From: Adiantum capillus-veneris
Taxonomy: Eukaryota; Streptophyta; Polypodiopsida; Polypodiales; Pteridaceae
Direction of reading: 5' to 3'
Length of the DNA stretch: 64,000 bases
Assembly: GCA_014529385.2 (NCBI GenBank)
Contig: CM043965.1
Coordinates: 59,180,933-59,244,932, forward strand
Shown here: positions 32,211 to 44,232 of the stretch, piece after piece
How positions within the stretch are numbered: position 1 is the first letter of the stretch
Layout: each line of letters starts with the position of its first letter
Position numbers and translations under genes: made by a program
Notes under the pieces: model-generated
The model's database searches: none
The model's input: the letters and a program-made list of their open reading frames with translations, nothing else
What the model was told of the DNA's origin: nothing

Positions 32211-33989
32211 TAGGGACGACGGTGTGTGCGTGGTTGCGCACACGGTCTTGACGGGAGCGATACGAGTGTGCTTGCGGTGTGCGAGCATGCAGATCTCGGC
32301 TATGGCAACCTCGACCTCGTAGAGAGGAGTGGCGTCGGAGCTTGAGCTATGGTGATGCGAGCTATGGAGCTCAGGAGCTTGCTGATTTGCTGCAGATCTG
32401 AGTGCAAGAGCAAGGCGGTGCTCTTGTGTGAGAAGAGCTTGCAAGGCTAAGGTACTGTGCCTTCATCCTCTGGACAACCCGGCAGCGTGCTCAACCCAAG
32501 GCGGTGACCAACAGGCAGCCCACAGGTGCCGCATATGGGTGTATGGGCAGCCAGGTGTGGGTAACCTCAGTAGTGGTTCTCAGGAGGCCAGCAACAGCGG
32601 CCATCTGCAAGGCGGCCATAGCGGGCTGCATACACTCTCTCCAATGCGCTACAAGGCTGCATAACGGGCTGCTTGAGTGTTCCTTGAGCTGTTGTAGTGG
32701 ACATTGAGCATGGCAATGCTTTAACAGGCATGTATGCTACTGTGTGGCGGTTCTACTGAGCACGAATTTCACTCACGGGCTTCTGCAGCTAGAGTGCAAA
32801 GGTTGCAAGTGATCAGGGCTGTGAAATTGCGCAGGGCAATGCTCTAGTTAGCATGTATGCTAAGTGAGGGGGCTATTTTGCGAACTACTGCAGACTGACA
32901 TTGCGCAGGGCAATGATCATGTGAAGCAAGCTCAGAGCGTGCTGTTTGCAGGATAAGCACAAGGAAGATACACACACGCACACATTCGTTCTTTTTGCAG
33001 GTTTGCAGGATTTGAAAACTTATCCTCCTAAGGTTCCACAAGGATCATGCATTCCCACACCCGAAGTCATTGTTGACAAGGGGAAACAAATCCGTGACGA
33101 GATTGCTTGACAAGACAATGTGGTTTTGCCTATTGCAAATTAGTGCATGCGCGAGAGGACTTCTGCAGGTTGCGGACGTGCTATGTATGCATTGATTACG
33201 GATACAGGTATACAGGTTTCGACTTTGTGTTGAGAGAGCTCCTCGTGTGGGAGTGAGCTTCATTGCCATAGATTTGGCTTATGTATGCCATATGTGGATT
33301 TGTGCATGTGATGCCTCGTTGTTGGTCAGTGTGTGGAGTTATTTGTGATCGGTTTTGTGCATAGTTTATGTGCATGTAATTTGAGTTCAGGTGGGAGCTT
33401 GGTTTCCGGTTACATTGTCTCGAGGAGAGCAACTTATGCATAAAGTTGATGTGCAGTGTGGACACAGATTCACAGAGGTTTTATGCATGTATTTGAGTGC
33501 AGTTTAATGCACAGATTTGCAGGGATTTGATCATGCATGTTGAGTGCTGATTGATTGCGCATTGGCTCTTGTTGAGCGGTTGATCGACTTATGGTTATTT
33601 TGGGTTAGATAGCCATTTTACGTCGAAATTCCGAAAAAATTTTCCCAGTATTTTGTGACATAATGTGCATGTTTCTTGCTTAGCTTGGCTTGATTTTGGC
33701 ACTCAGTTTTTTGGCTTTGAGAGTGTTGGTTACACTCAAAGTTTGCGTGCGGTATTCTCTAGAGGTGGGAGATTTGTGCATGTGTATGCATCGATACCGC
33801 ACAGTGTGGGCTTGGTGATTAGCTCACAGATTGCAGTGTGATACTAGAGCAGGCGAGGCTTGTATTGACATTGCGGGCGCTCTATTTTGGAGTGTGTCTC
33901 ACAGGTTTTACATTGTGTTTCTGGCCATATTGGTAGACAATTTCCAGGTGTTGTTGGTGAGGTGATTTTGCTTTCTAGTTTGCTACATT
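32211..33989. other. Long untranslated leader of deleted copia element
   Basis: About 1.78 kb separates primer site and gag ATG, with no recognisable protein and many GCATG or TGTATGC words. This is unusually long for a copia leader. Confidence 0.6.
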
Positions 33990-34543
33990 GTGCTCATGGC
34001 AGAGACAGGTGATCGCTCAGATTATGATCTCTCCGAAATGCGCATGTTTGATGGGTCAGACTTTGCGGCATGGAGAGAGTGTATGCTTGATGCATTGACA
34101 CAGCGAGGGTTGCATGGACCATTGGTGATGCAGGTAGACCTTCATGCTTGTCTGACGATCAGTGGCAGGAGCTAGAGGAGATGGCACTATCTACACTCTC
34201 TTTGCACCTTGCGGAATTTGTATATGCTCTTGTTATGTATGAGACTACTTCGAGAGCACCTTGGCGCAGATTACATGATATGTATGATAGATCTGAGTCA
34301 TCAAGGACTCGTGTGAGACATGTACATTCACGAGCACGTCGACAGGTGACATGTTGGTATTGTGGTCATTCTGGACACGTTAGACGGCGCTGTTTTTGTC
34401 GTATGCGACATCGTAGGAGACATAGCAGTCTCAGAGATGTATGTAGTGATGCCATGGACTCAGTTGCTTTGACAGTTGAGGCAGATGTAGTGTCGGAGTA
34501 TACTAGTGACGGGGATGTCACTTTTACCTCGAGCTATGCATGA
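33990..34543 (+). pseudogene. copia gag of deleted element
   Basis: Two overlapping frames give the gag start (YDLSEMRMFDGSDFAAW) and, after a shift near 34150, SDDQWQELEEMALSTL with a CCHC zinc knuckle CWYCGHSGHVRRRC. It appears shorter than a typical copia gag; the capsid middle is reduced. Confidence 0.78.
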
Positions 34544-34555
34544 GATGCTATACAT

Positions 34556-34981
34556 GTGGATAGTGCACTCCCTTTGCAGTGGTTGCTAGACGCAGATGCT
34601 ATGTTTCATGTCACGCCGCATCGTGAATGGTTTTGTAGCTATTCTAGCGGGATGCTTGGCAGTGTACGTTTGACCGATGGATCGGTGCATGCGATAGCAG
34701 GTGCAGGAGATGTGAGACTGTCATTACCGAGTGGTGCATCTTACTTGTTACGACATGTGCACTATGTACCAGATTTGACGGTGAGTTTGATCTCGATTGG
34801 TCAGCTTAGAGTTTGTGGATGTCAGATTTCGCTACGAGAGCGAGATTTTGTGATGCATTTGGGTTCGCTAGTGATTGCGAGAGGTGCCATGAGTGGTACA
34901 GGTTACCCATTGCATGTGGATCACGCGAGAGACGGTGTTGTCTCTGTGATCATGCAGCCAGGTAGAAAGCGAGAGAGCAGG
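34556..34981 (+). pseudogene. copia protease with altered active site
   Basis: The segment WLLDADAMFHVTPHREWF aligns with the usual W-x-DSGAS-x-H-(M/V)-T protease start, with DAD in place of DSG. Downstream HVHYVPDLTVSLISIGQL is a typical copia continuation. Catalysis is unlikely. Confidence 0.75.
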
Positions 34982-35014
34982 TGAGTCTCTTTTGCTTGTG
35001 GGTTGTAGGGTGCT

Positions 35015-35707
35015 TTGCATGGAGTGCAAAGTAGTGAGCTCGTTGTGCACACAGTTGGGGCACGACTTGAGCAGTCACATAGAGAGGTGACAGAGTCAGA
35101 CATGCATGCTTTGCTAGTGACTGAGCAAAGCAGAGACTCAGTTGTGCTAGATACTTCTATGCAGGATAGACAGGTAGAGCGGTCTTGCTCTAGTGAGTCA
35201 TGACAAGAGGACGTTGTGCAAGAGTCTATGCATAAGGAGTTAGAGCATGAGAGCTCTAGTGAGTCACAACAGATTGAGTGGTCATGTTTGCAGTGGATGA
35301 TTGCAGAGGAGACTGAGATGTCAGCGATTATGCAGTCATTCCTTTCTATGCTCGACAATGAGCATGGGGATATAGTTGTGCAGGATATGTCTTCCTGCAG
35401 ACACCTAGAGCAGCTGGTTTGCTATGAGGTTGCACGACAGGTTGATGCGTCTTTTGCGGACAGTCAGGAGATGCATGTGGCTGACACGCCTTGTCAGTCA
35501 GAGATGCCTATTGCCAGGGATATATATGTTGATGCATGCTCCGTAGAGCTAGCAGGGCCCGCTAGCATTGCATCGGCATTCGGTGGTCTCATGTATGAGA
35601 TGTTGATCTTGAGACCGGATATCGCAGTTGCAGTGGGAGCATTTGCAGTTGGGGTTATCAGTTGTTTGTTGACTGATGATGGCATAGTGCACGAGGGAGA
35701 TATGTAG
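35015..35707 (+). pseudogene. Ser/Glu-rich ORF joined to a copia RT tail
   Basis: One frame runs 231 codons with a single TGA at 35201-35203. Most of it is Ser, Glu and Gln rich. Near the end GGLMYEMLILRPDIAVAVGA resembles the copia RT C-terminal pattern GSLMYAM..TRPDIA.AVG. The preceding part matches no domain known to me. The simplest reading is an internal deletion joining post-protease sequence to the RT end. Confidence 0.6.
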
Positions 35708-35900
35708 GTATTGCGTACATACTTGCAGTACGTGTGCGGTACGTCTGGTGGTGTATGGACTTACACGGAAGCAGGACAGCTGGATGCACACGATCACAGC
35801 CAGCCAGTGGGCATCACTTGAGAGCGATTTTCTCTTGCCTTTTGTAGTCTTTAGACTAGGTTCTCTTGCTTAAAGGCACAGTCGCCTTTAAGTGGGAGGT

Positions 35901-36062
35901 TGTTGGGGTATAGGCGTCTGTGCCTTGCCCGGCCGCCCAGAGTTTGGGCGCCCACTGACTTGTATACCTTATACATAGCATAAGTGTATAGGGGGCTACT
36001 CACTCTTTGAGTCTCCCCACCCATATCTGTGTCGTGTCTGTGGTGCTCCCCGATCCCCTTCA
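35901..36062 (+). repeat. 3' LTR of deleted copia element
   Basis: This 162-bp copy directly follows AAGTGGGAGGT and ends CCCCTTCA before TGAAT. Confidence 0.93.
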
Positions 36063-36368
36063 TGAATTTCTGCTTCTTCAGCTGTCGGGTTTCCTTTATC
36101 AAAATTTGTTGAGATCGTTTGCCCCAGTGGTTTGAAATTGAACTTGTCTAGTGCTGGCTGTTAGCGGTCGCCCATCAATTTGAATTGGTCTTTCTGTAGA
36201 CTTCAACTGAATGAATTGCTATGGATACGGTTTCCTTTGTTTCTCAGCCTATTCCTTATCCATCGACATAGCACTTAGATCTATCTGCATGAGGGGAAAA
36301 ATGTTCATGGAGGAAAGCATCTTTTCATATTTTCTTTGTCTCATATTTCTTACATAATTCCTTAGGCC

Positions 36369-36881
36369 TCAAAGCTTTCTTCCAGCTTTTGGTGTTGTCA
36401 TTTGAATCCTTCTGTTGGTCCCTTGAATAGTCAATGTCTTGTTTGCATAATCATAAATGGCACCATCAGTTTTGAGCCAAGGCCTGCCCAGAAGCATCCC
36501 ATATGCCCCTTGCATCTCCAACACTAAGAAGCTGGTTTTTAATTTCTCCTTGTCCACTGTGATTTGAATGCTTTCAATGAGCCCCATAGCTTGGACTACC
36601 CTGATTCTGGCTCTGAATGTGGCTGGTTTCATTTCAATGATCCTCAATTTTTGCCTCAGATGCTATTCAAGGATGTTAACTCCAGCGCCCCCATCTAGGA
36701 TTACTCCAGAAAATGGTTCCCATTTCTTTTTGAGCTTATAATCGATTTGAATCACAAGTACCTCATCATCTCGAATGGGTGCAATTTTTACTTTGGCTTC
36801 AATCTCAACTTTTTCCTTCTGCCTAGTGAACTTTGTAGCTGCTGATAATGTCTTCCTTGTATCATCAAGTTCAATTGTCAA
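36369..36881 (-). pseudogene. Outer gypsy aspartic protease
   Basis: The active-site segment is VILDGGAGVNILE, where DGG replaces the usual DSG or DTG, followed after a short break by GMLLGRPWLKTDGAIYDYAN, the flap-proximal pattern typical of gypsy proteases. One stop separates the two parts near 36660. Confidence 0.82.
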
Positions 36882-37156
36882 CTTCTATATCCTCTTGTAG
36901 ACCTTGATATATATCTCATCTTCCTCATTACTAGAGCTATATATGAACTGGAAGATTTTCCCTCTTGAGCTATCTTCACAGTTCCATTCTGCTAGTTTCC
37001 CTTGTCTGGTCACTGGTTGAATATGTGACAATATATGACGAACCTTCAAACTGGCCCTCCATTCGTTCACTTGTTCGAGCTTCAGTCAAGACTGCTATGA
37101 CTTGTTGTACCTCATTGCCCAAATTTTGCACTGCAGCAATCATGGACTCACTCAGT

Positions 37157-38900
37157 CTAGTGTTCCTGCACTTCTGAACATTGGGGTGGTAGCTTCTGCA
37201 TTGTGCAAGCTTTAGAACATTCTGATTGTTCTCGCAGCCTCTTGGCTAGGTTTCCAATAATCTTTGCTGCAAGCTCTCGCTGTTCCTTCCATTCGTCCAC
37301 TACCTTCTCCTTGACCTTAGCCTTCCAGAATGCTCTGCTACTTTCACTTTTTGGCTTCAAATCAGCAATTTGCTTCCCCTCATTTTCATCTAGAATCTCC
37401 TCAATGACAACACCCTTGTTTCTAGTCACTACCCTGACTCCCACTAGTTCCGGTGCCTTCTACTCAGGTACTTCCAATTTTGCTACCTGTGGACATTGTG
37501 CTGCAAAACGATCATACTTTCAGAATTCTTTTCTGAAAGTCTCTCTTCCTCTACCTCAGCCAGTACCCCCCCTAGTATTTGCCTCGGCCATTACCAATAC
37601 TTGTACTGGTTCCTTCTCTTTGGACCCACTAGCTCCATTGGCTCCATCCGCTTTGATTGCTTCTGGATTGGTCAGAGCAATCATCAACAAGTCCTTAACT
37701 TTCTTAAAGTGATGGATTTTGATTCCACAATTATTCCACAACACTCATCAGACCTATGATCTCTCGACCCACACTGGAGCACCAAATTTTCATCTTCTTA
37801 ACTAAAGGTCTTGTCTTAGCAATCTCAACTATTTGCTTAGACATTTCCTTCAATTTCCTAGTCCACTATCCTTTCTTCTTTCCCTTACCCTTATCATCTA
37901 GCTCACTTTCAGATGAACTTGAGCTGGAACTTAAGCTAGAACTCTCTTCAGTGGTAGACCCACTATCATTGGATTGTCTCTTTTTGTGACCCTTTTCTTT
38001 CTTAGCTTGGTGTTCCAATTTTAGAGCTGCTTGTTTCTTCGTTGGTACCAGAACCTCTTGTTCCCTTAATCTCTTACTTCTGAATCCATTCAGGAACCAA
38101 GCTCTCATTCTCTTTTCAAAGTGAGGTTCTTGTAACTATTTGGTTAATTCTTTGATTTTTTCCAGCATAACTTCTAATCAACAGCTTACCTTGCTTGATC
38201 TTGTCGAGCTCACACAAAATGTCTCCGTCTCCTCTATTGTCTGAATACTTCAGTTTGAAAGCCTTGATTATTTTGTTGTATCTGAGTTAGCAAACTGGAT
38301 AATGGTAATATCATTTTTGAGCTAATGTATGTGGAAAATACTCTCTATATCTTTAAGTTCTGCATAATGTTCAAATGCTTGAATATGAACATCAGGATCA
38401 TCCTTCTTTTCACCTTTGAACACTAGGAAGGATACTTTCAGATTACTGGAATGCTCAATGTGACTGGTTCTGGTTTTTTGTACTGGTTTCTTATCTTTGG
38501 ATCTTCTCTTATTATAGTGGTTCGTATCAGCATCCCAATCATTGTCTGTTTCAGTCTCTAACATTGTATCCTCTTTCTTTGCTGACGTGTGCATGTCCGA
38601 GTGATGGTTCTTCTTGCTACCCTCGCTCTCCTCTGCACATCTCTGGCTACGGTAGAATCCATGGGATTGGTTGCATCTCTCTGCTTGTTCAGCTTGTCTA
38701 CGTATGGAATGAGATGAGTGTTGAGAATCCCTCGATTCATCAGCAATTCCTGGCCCTACAGGAACATCCGTCTCATTCCCAAGTTCCTTCTCAGTTTCAG
38801 AGCCTTGTTTAGAATATTCTAGAATTGGATCTATGCAATCCAAATTGTCCCTGAATCTAGTAGCTGGCTTGCGACCTCGTGTTGTTCCTTTGGGTGGCAT
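37157..38900 (-). pseudogene. Outer gypsy gag
   Basis: The start at 38900 opens MPPKGTTRGRKPATRFRDN and the frame runs to 38322, ending in the capsid-like VFKGEKKDDPDVHIQAFEHY. Later pieces in other frames include a Lys-rich, Ser/Glu-rich linker (37866-38108) and a charged helical segment (37157-37444). No clear zinc knuckle was found. At least five breaks occur. Confidence 0.75.
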
Positions 38901-38973
38901 GACTGGTGAGTGCTGACTCTAACACCAACCAGGAGATAGTTCGCTTGTCTAGAGAAAATTACCTCAAGGCACT

Positions 38974-38983
38974 GTGATCGCCA
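38974..38983 (-). promoter_or_regulatory. Primer-binding site of outer gypsy element
   Basis: The minus strand reads TGGCGATCAC 3 nt after the LTR, identical to the inner gypsy primer site. Confidence 0.75.
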
Positions 38984-38986
38984 AAA

Positions 38987-39424
38987 TGGAATGAGTTGGA
39001 CACTTTCAGCAGACAACTATTGCAGGTCGGCAGTTAGAGTTAGTCCATAACAGACGAGACTTCAGATTAGATCAGGCATACCTGAAAGACAAAACTAGAA
39101 CTAAAAAGAGATTGAAACTAAAGCTGAGAACTGAAATTGGAATTGTAGATCAGATAATTGTATACAAGTGAAATTAGCGAAACAAATAAGCCTTTAGCTC
39201 AATGAGAATTACAATGAATAGCTCTTGGCTAAGAGTATGTAGTAACATTAGGCTTAGGGTTGGGGAATCAGGGATTTGGTCTTGAAAATGAAGTAATGAG
39301 CCCTATTTATAGCTCTTCTACTGGCTCTTTGAGTGACTGTTTCCTATACTAGTTACCTCACTAACTGACTTTGATCATTACTAGCCTAGGCGCCCTAGCC
39401 TGGCAGCCGTTTCCTCCGTTTACA
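38987..39424 (-). repeat. 5' LTR of outer gypsy element
   Basis: This 438-bp partner of 17370-17812 begins TGTAAACGG on the minus strand and is preceded by the AAGAG duplication. Confidence 0.92.
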
Positions 39425-42325
39425 AAGAGCTTGTGGGAATTTACTAGAATTAGCCTTGCAAGCTCGCATCTGCCATCCTTGTTCTTCCAAAATAGGGAGT
39501 TGACATTTAACCCACAATCTCTAGCCCAATAACTGAATCTGGTGGCTAACCAAGAGAACACCAATGCATCCATGTCGAGGTAAGCCAAAAAAGGTGTAGA
39601 ACAAGATGACTTGGCAGGGCTTTTCATAAGCATATACACCTATTTGGGATAGGATAATTAGGAGAATGTATTAACCTAATCACCTTTGATGGGTGAAAAT
39701 GAAAGCTCTTGACACTAACCACACACTAGTGATGCAATAAGAATGAAATTTGTGAGAAAGTAACTTGAAATGCAAGAAGGAAAATATTGGGATCAACCAA
39801 CATATTAAATGAAGAAAATTGATCTCATCGATGCTCAATTGGTTAAACTTGCTTCATACAAACACGAATTAGCCATTGTGAATGGAAAATTGAACCTCAA
39901 TAATGAGGGCAATTAGGAAGAAACATCAAGAGATTTTTGCACAAAAAATGAAAGTAGAAGATTGATGCCTAGTTACTCTGAGTCACACTTAGTACTCTTC
40001 TAATCAACCCCAATAAACCGATGGATGGTAGTGGCTTGTAGGATTTACCTAGAACTTGGTAATTGAAAATTGATTAGTAATCAATTAAGTACCTCTTTGA
40101 AATTGGATACCAATGGATATGGTTAGAATGGATAGAGCTCTCTATTGGAGATGGGTTTTAGCCTACAATCCTCCTCTTATGGTGATATGATGCATCCATG
40201 ATTCTACATAAAGAGTATCCATGAGTCCACATGATGGGCCTACACAGGAGTCCAAATCAAGCCCCTATCTTCATGGGTCAACCCTCTTTCTAGGAGGATA
40301 GGTGAACCTATTGGGAGAGTGGAAGCTCAAAGAGAGAAGCCAAGGAAAAGTCCTATCTCCTACTTCTTTTCCTCTATTTGTAATTGCCATTCCTCTCACC
40401 CATTCATAGTACCCACCCTACATGCTAGAACATGGAGCCTACATGGAGAAGAGAAGAATGCATACAAGTGTTTGAAAGGCATTCTATCTAGTGTAGGTCT
40501 CCATAGTGGTGCTTTAAAGCTAAGAAAAGCTAAGGAAGCTCTCAAAGCACTTAGGATAGACCCAACAAATTTTGTAAGGGTAGCATAAAGGCAAAAAGGC
40601 CAAGATTTTGCTCTCAAATATTCTAACTCAAAACCCAACAACTTCCAATGAAGCGGCTCTTGAGCTGAAGCGTATACTTACAATGTTTTTGTTAAGGTGG
40701 CAACACATTTGGTAAGTGCATAGAGCATAGTGTTTTACAACATGGTTCATTATGCATTTTTAGCATTCAAGGAAGGGAACAATCCCACTAATGAGAAAGA
40801 AAAGTACTATTGCCTCACACAAAATGTTCAAATAATTTTACAAAGTGCTTTCAAGAAGAGAAAAAAAATTGTCCAATTTAGTCTTAGATGTACAATCAAC
40901 AAAGTGATCACAAGAAGAGGCAATCTCAGTTCTACCATATTTTTTGCACAGCCATGGTTCATTTTGCTGTAATTAGCACCTACCTAGCATTAAGTCATCC
41001 ACTACAAGTATAACTAGCCTTCTTTTGTAACTCAATCCTCCTTGAAAATTAACCTACAATTTTGTAAACCCACTTCCTTAATGAGCCATGGATTGATTAA
41101 ACTTTGACAAAAGTGTATGTGAGAGAGAGAGCTCTTTAGTTACTGCTTTGCTTCTAACAATGGATCATCACAAACAATTTGTGGTGAAAATGCTAGTAAT
41201 CATGCCATTGGCAAGTACTAATACAACATGGTAGGTCATTGGCTTTTGAAAGTAAGAAGTTAGATGTAACTTAATCATTCTATTAATGAAAATGAGCTCT
41301 ATGCTATTCATGCATGATATAAATGGTGTTGCTATTTGAGACAATGCTCAAACTTGGAAGTATTACAAAGTCCACTACTCAAAGAGACTTAATGGCACTA
41401 GACTAGATGGGTAGAGATGCTTCAAGAGTATGATTAGCTATAGTATTGCAAAGAATGACAGAACATTATAGTTGAACACCTCAAAAGACTACTTGAAACT
41501 AAGTTTTTGTTTCTCAAAATTCAAAATTGACTTTAAAGCTCTCTCAAATCAAAATTTGCTAAGCCACAAAGTAGAATAAAACAATGGAATCTCTCTCGCT
41601 CAAATGGTAGGACAAATGACAAATGATCACCCAACATCTCAAAATTGAATTTATTGCCAAATCATGAGATAGGCATCTTGCATCTCCCACTATTATCCCT
41701 ATACATTTATAGATGGGATATCATAGTCTAGGCATTGTATTTTGCATATTCAAGTGTTATCTCCACACATTTGTAAATGGGATATCATAGAGGAGGCACT
41801 ATACAAATGGGTTCCACTCAAGAAGAAGCTTATGAGTATATGAAGTTCGTCTTTCATCATACTAAGTGGGTCATCAAGCTACAGAAAGTGGATTCTTGAA
41901 TCAACTTGGTGAAACATATGTTTGTCTCCTCTAGCTACATTTACTTGCTACCCTATTGCAACTCACCAAGGCCCACAATTTGATCAAACTATACCTAACA
42001 TAAAGATCTACGAAGGTAATGCCAGTCCCTCCAAATATATCTCGAACTTAGAGGAATTTCCTGTGTACATGAAAGAGATGGTTGTGTGTATGTGTGTGTG
42101 TGTGACCTAGGCATCCATAAAAATCACGCCCGTCACCCCACATGATGAGCTAACAATAGCCCAGAGTAGAATTGATGCAACAGATTACATTTGCTCTTAT
42201 GGTAGCTATTTGAAAATCTAGCATTGCATCATATATTATAGATATAGTTAATTTGCATACTCAAGTACTGCTAATCTTTAGAAATGTGCAGCAAGATGAA
42301 ACGATGAGTTTAGGTAACACCAATT

Positions 42326-43039
42326 GAAGACGTGGTTCTTACATGGAATGTATTGCCATGTGATGATGAAATGACTAGGGAAGACCTGGCATTGCACATG
42401 AGGCAATTATAAAGAAGGCTTCAAGACATTGAGAAAAAAGATGCAAGGCTCAAAATAGATAAGAGGCAACCTCTTAGGAAGCTTCTTCAGTGTTTGGTTA
42501 TCAAGGCTACTATCATACATCAACACCCAATTGAGAGTAGAGTATGACTTGAGGTAGCCAAATCAATGAAATGCATAAGATCTGCACTCAAGAGGAACGT
42601 ATGTTTGGGTAGCAAAAGCAATGAAATGAATAAAGAGCTCTTTCACGAACTCTTCTGCACTAGAGGTGGAGCATATAATTTATAAAACCAGGAACAGGTT
42701 CAATGTGTGCAGAATATTTAAAGGCGACATCCATTTGCCCATTTTGATTGCGCAGGCTCTAAGAAAGGTCCCAGTTTTGAAAGGCGAGGAATAGGGTCCT
42801 CTGTACATGTACATGTATGAGCGGGTTTTTGCCAGTCTGGCAGAAAAACATCAAAATCTGGTAGAAGATTCTCTAGGCACAAAAGCCGCTGTTGTACAAA
42901 AGATGAGAGATCATTCTGACAATCTCTTTATGAGTAAATTTGACGAAGTGAGACCACACGACTTTATTGAATCCTTGAGGGAGGGATATCGATCAACAAA
43001 GCCCATACATGCTGCTCAAAACAAGCAAACCAGAGCTTG
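42326..43039 (+). pseudogene. Coding-like stretch, unrecognised
   Basis: From 42326 one frame reads VVLTWNVLPCDDEMTRED and stays open for about 330 nt with two stops. A second open part from 42807 (RVFASLAEKHQNLVEDSL) ends at a perfect donor, CTTG|GTAAGT, at 43039-43040. The pieces look like decayed exons of a helical protein. I do not recognise the family, and chance cannot be excluded. Confidence 0.3.
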
Positions 43040-44044
43040 GTAAGTTTCAAGAGAGAAAAATCACACACAATTCAAGAAAATATTCACCTGACAAAGTGAT
43101 CTCCCATAAGTCTCCCTCTTCATTATCTTCGAGTGATGTCTCTCTCTGGAAACAACCCTTGTGTCAATATGCAGCCGGACGCTACGAAATTTTGTGTTAG
43201 TCAAAACCATGATTACACTGTAAGCCTCACCATTTGCAAGTAGCCTAGCACTTTGAGAAGCAAGCTGTAAACCTTGGGTAGAACTTGGTCATATGTGCAT
43301 TGCAATATGACCTCTTCACTTGTGAGGTCCAGAACTAGGGCACAAATAGAGGCAGCCATTGAGATCTCCATACATCGATTTGCCTTATCTGCAAAGGGAA
43401 TACAGCACAAATTTTTAGCACTTGCACCAATTAATTCCATAGATTGTTTCACACATTGTTTTCAAAAAGCGAGCTTCTTCAGAAAACAAACAAATAACAG
43501 TGGGAGGCTGTTTGTTGAATTGCATATCAAATGTCGCAAGCCTTCTTAAAAGATGAATAGCTTTGCCGTTACTGAACATAAAGTTCTTAATACAGCGGTG
43601 GTAATCAGGGAAGAGAGAGAGGAAAAGTTTTTAACGTCGTAGGAACAAGACCAAGAGACCTCAAAGGCCTATCCGTGAACTTAAGACCTGTTATTCAAAA
43701 GGGATATGTTAACCCTTGTTGTTGGTGAGGATATGGTCTGGTAATACCAAGGAAACTGCTTGATACTCAACAAACTACCAACCTGCATTTGAAAAAGCTG
43801 TGGCAGCCTCAACAGGTAAACACATGAGTAATGAAGGCCAACAAATAGGACATCATTGTATCCACTCTACAAATATGGACAGGATACTCACAATACATTC
43901 ATTGTACAGTCACTCAGGATGGTACAGGCACTTCATTGGACCTTGGTGTCCCCGTAGACCCTGGACAATGACACCAAGTAGATCTTAGTAGACCCAGTGG
44001 AACATGCACTTATGGTGGAGCAGTGAAACATGCATCTTGGTGGG

Positions 44045-44232
44045 CTAGGGACCAGGCTAGACCATAGTTTTTCCATACCTTGACCATACGTCGGACTCCA
44101 AAGAACACAGTTTTTCCATACATGGAGTACGCAGTGAAACAGCATAGAAACTTTAGAATCTAGCTCAATCCAAGATCAATCATAAAAGTACATACCAATG
44201 GGTAAAGAAAAAACTATGGGCTAGACCAGGCT
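44045..44232. repeat. Imperfect inverted repeat
   Basis: Arms of about 30 bp (44045-44080 and 44201-44232) pair around GGTAxxGAAAAACTATGG...CTAG. The loop is about 120 bp and holds CAGTTTTTCCATAC, an extra direct copy of part of one arm. Confidence 0.55.

Larger units (their letters stand above)
32009..36062 (+). mobile_element. Deleted non-autonomous copia element
   Basis: LTRs at 32009-32196 and 35901-36062 are flanked by the exact duplication TGAAT (32004-32008 and 36063-36067). They differ mainly by a roughly 26-bp CT-rich stretch present only in the left copy. The initiator-Met primer site lies 3 nt inside and the purine tract AAGTGGGAGGT precedes the right LTR. It encodes gag and a protease remnant, then jumps to the last part of RT; integrase and most of RT are missing. 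It interrupts the outer gypsy between protease and RT. Confidence 0.92.
17370..39424 (-). mobile_element. Ty3/gypsy retrotransposon stack, outer element
   Basis: LTRs at 17370-17812 and 38987-39424 are about 85% identical, run TG...CA on the minus strand, and are flanked by the exact 5-bp duplication AAGAG (17365-17369 and 39425-39429). This shows that all 22 kb derives from one insertion that later grew. On the minus strand the order is 5' LTR, primer site, gag (38900-37157), protease (36881-36369), RT (31960-31290), RNase H (31002-30680), a 3' region, a purine tract (AAGAAAGGCAAGAAGGA) and the 3' LTR. Inserted in it are a copia element (32009-36062), a Replitron-like element (about 28.1-30.5 kb) and a second gypsy element (18315-25992). 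The integrase segment at 26505-28033 lies in the opposite orientation. Confidence 0.92.

Noticed and set aside
39361-39639. Minus-strand frame crossing the outer gypsy border
   Set aside because: Its end lies within the LTR. The remaining part outside shows no recognisable domain.
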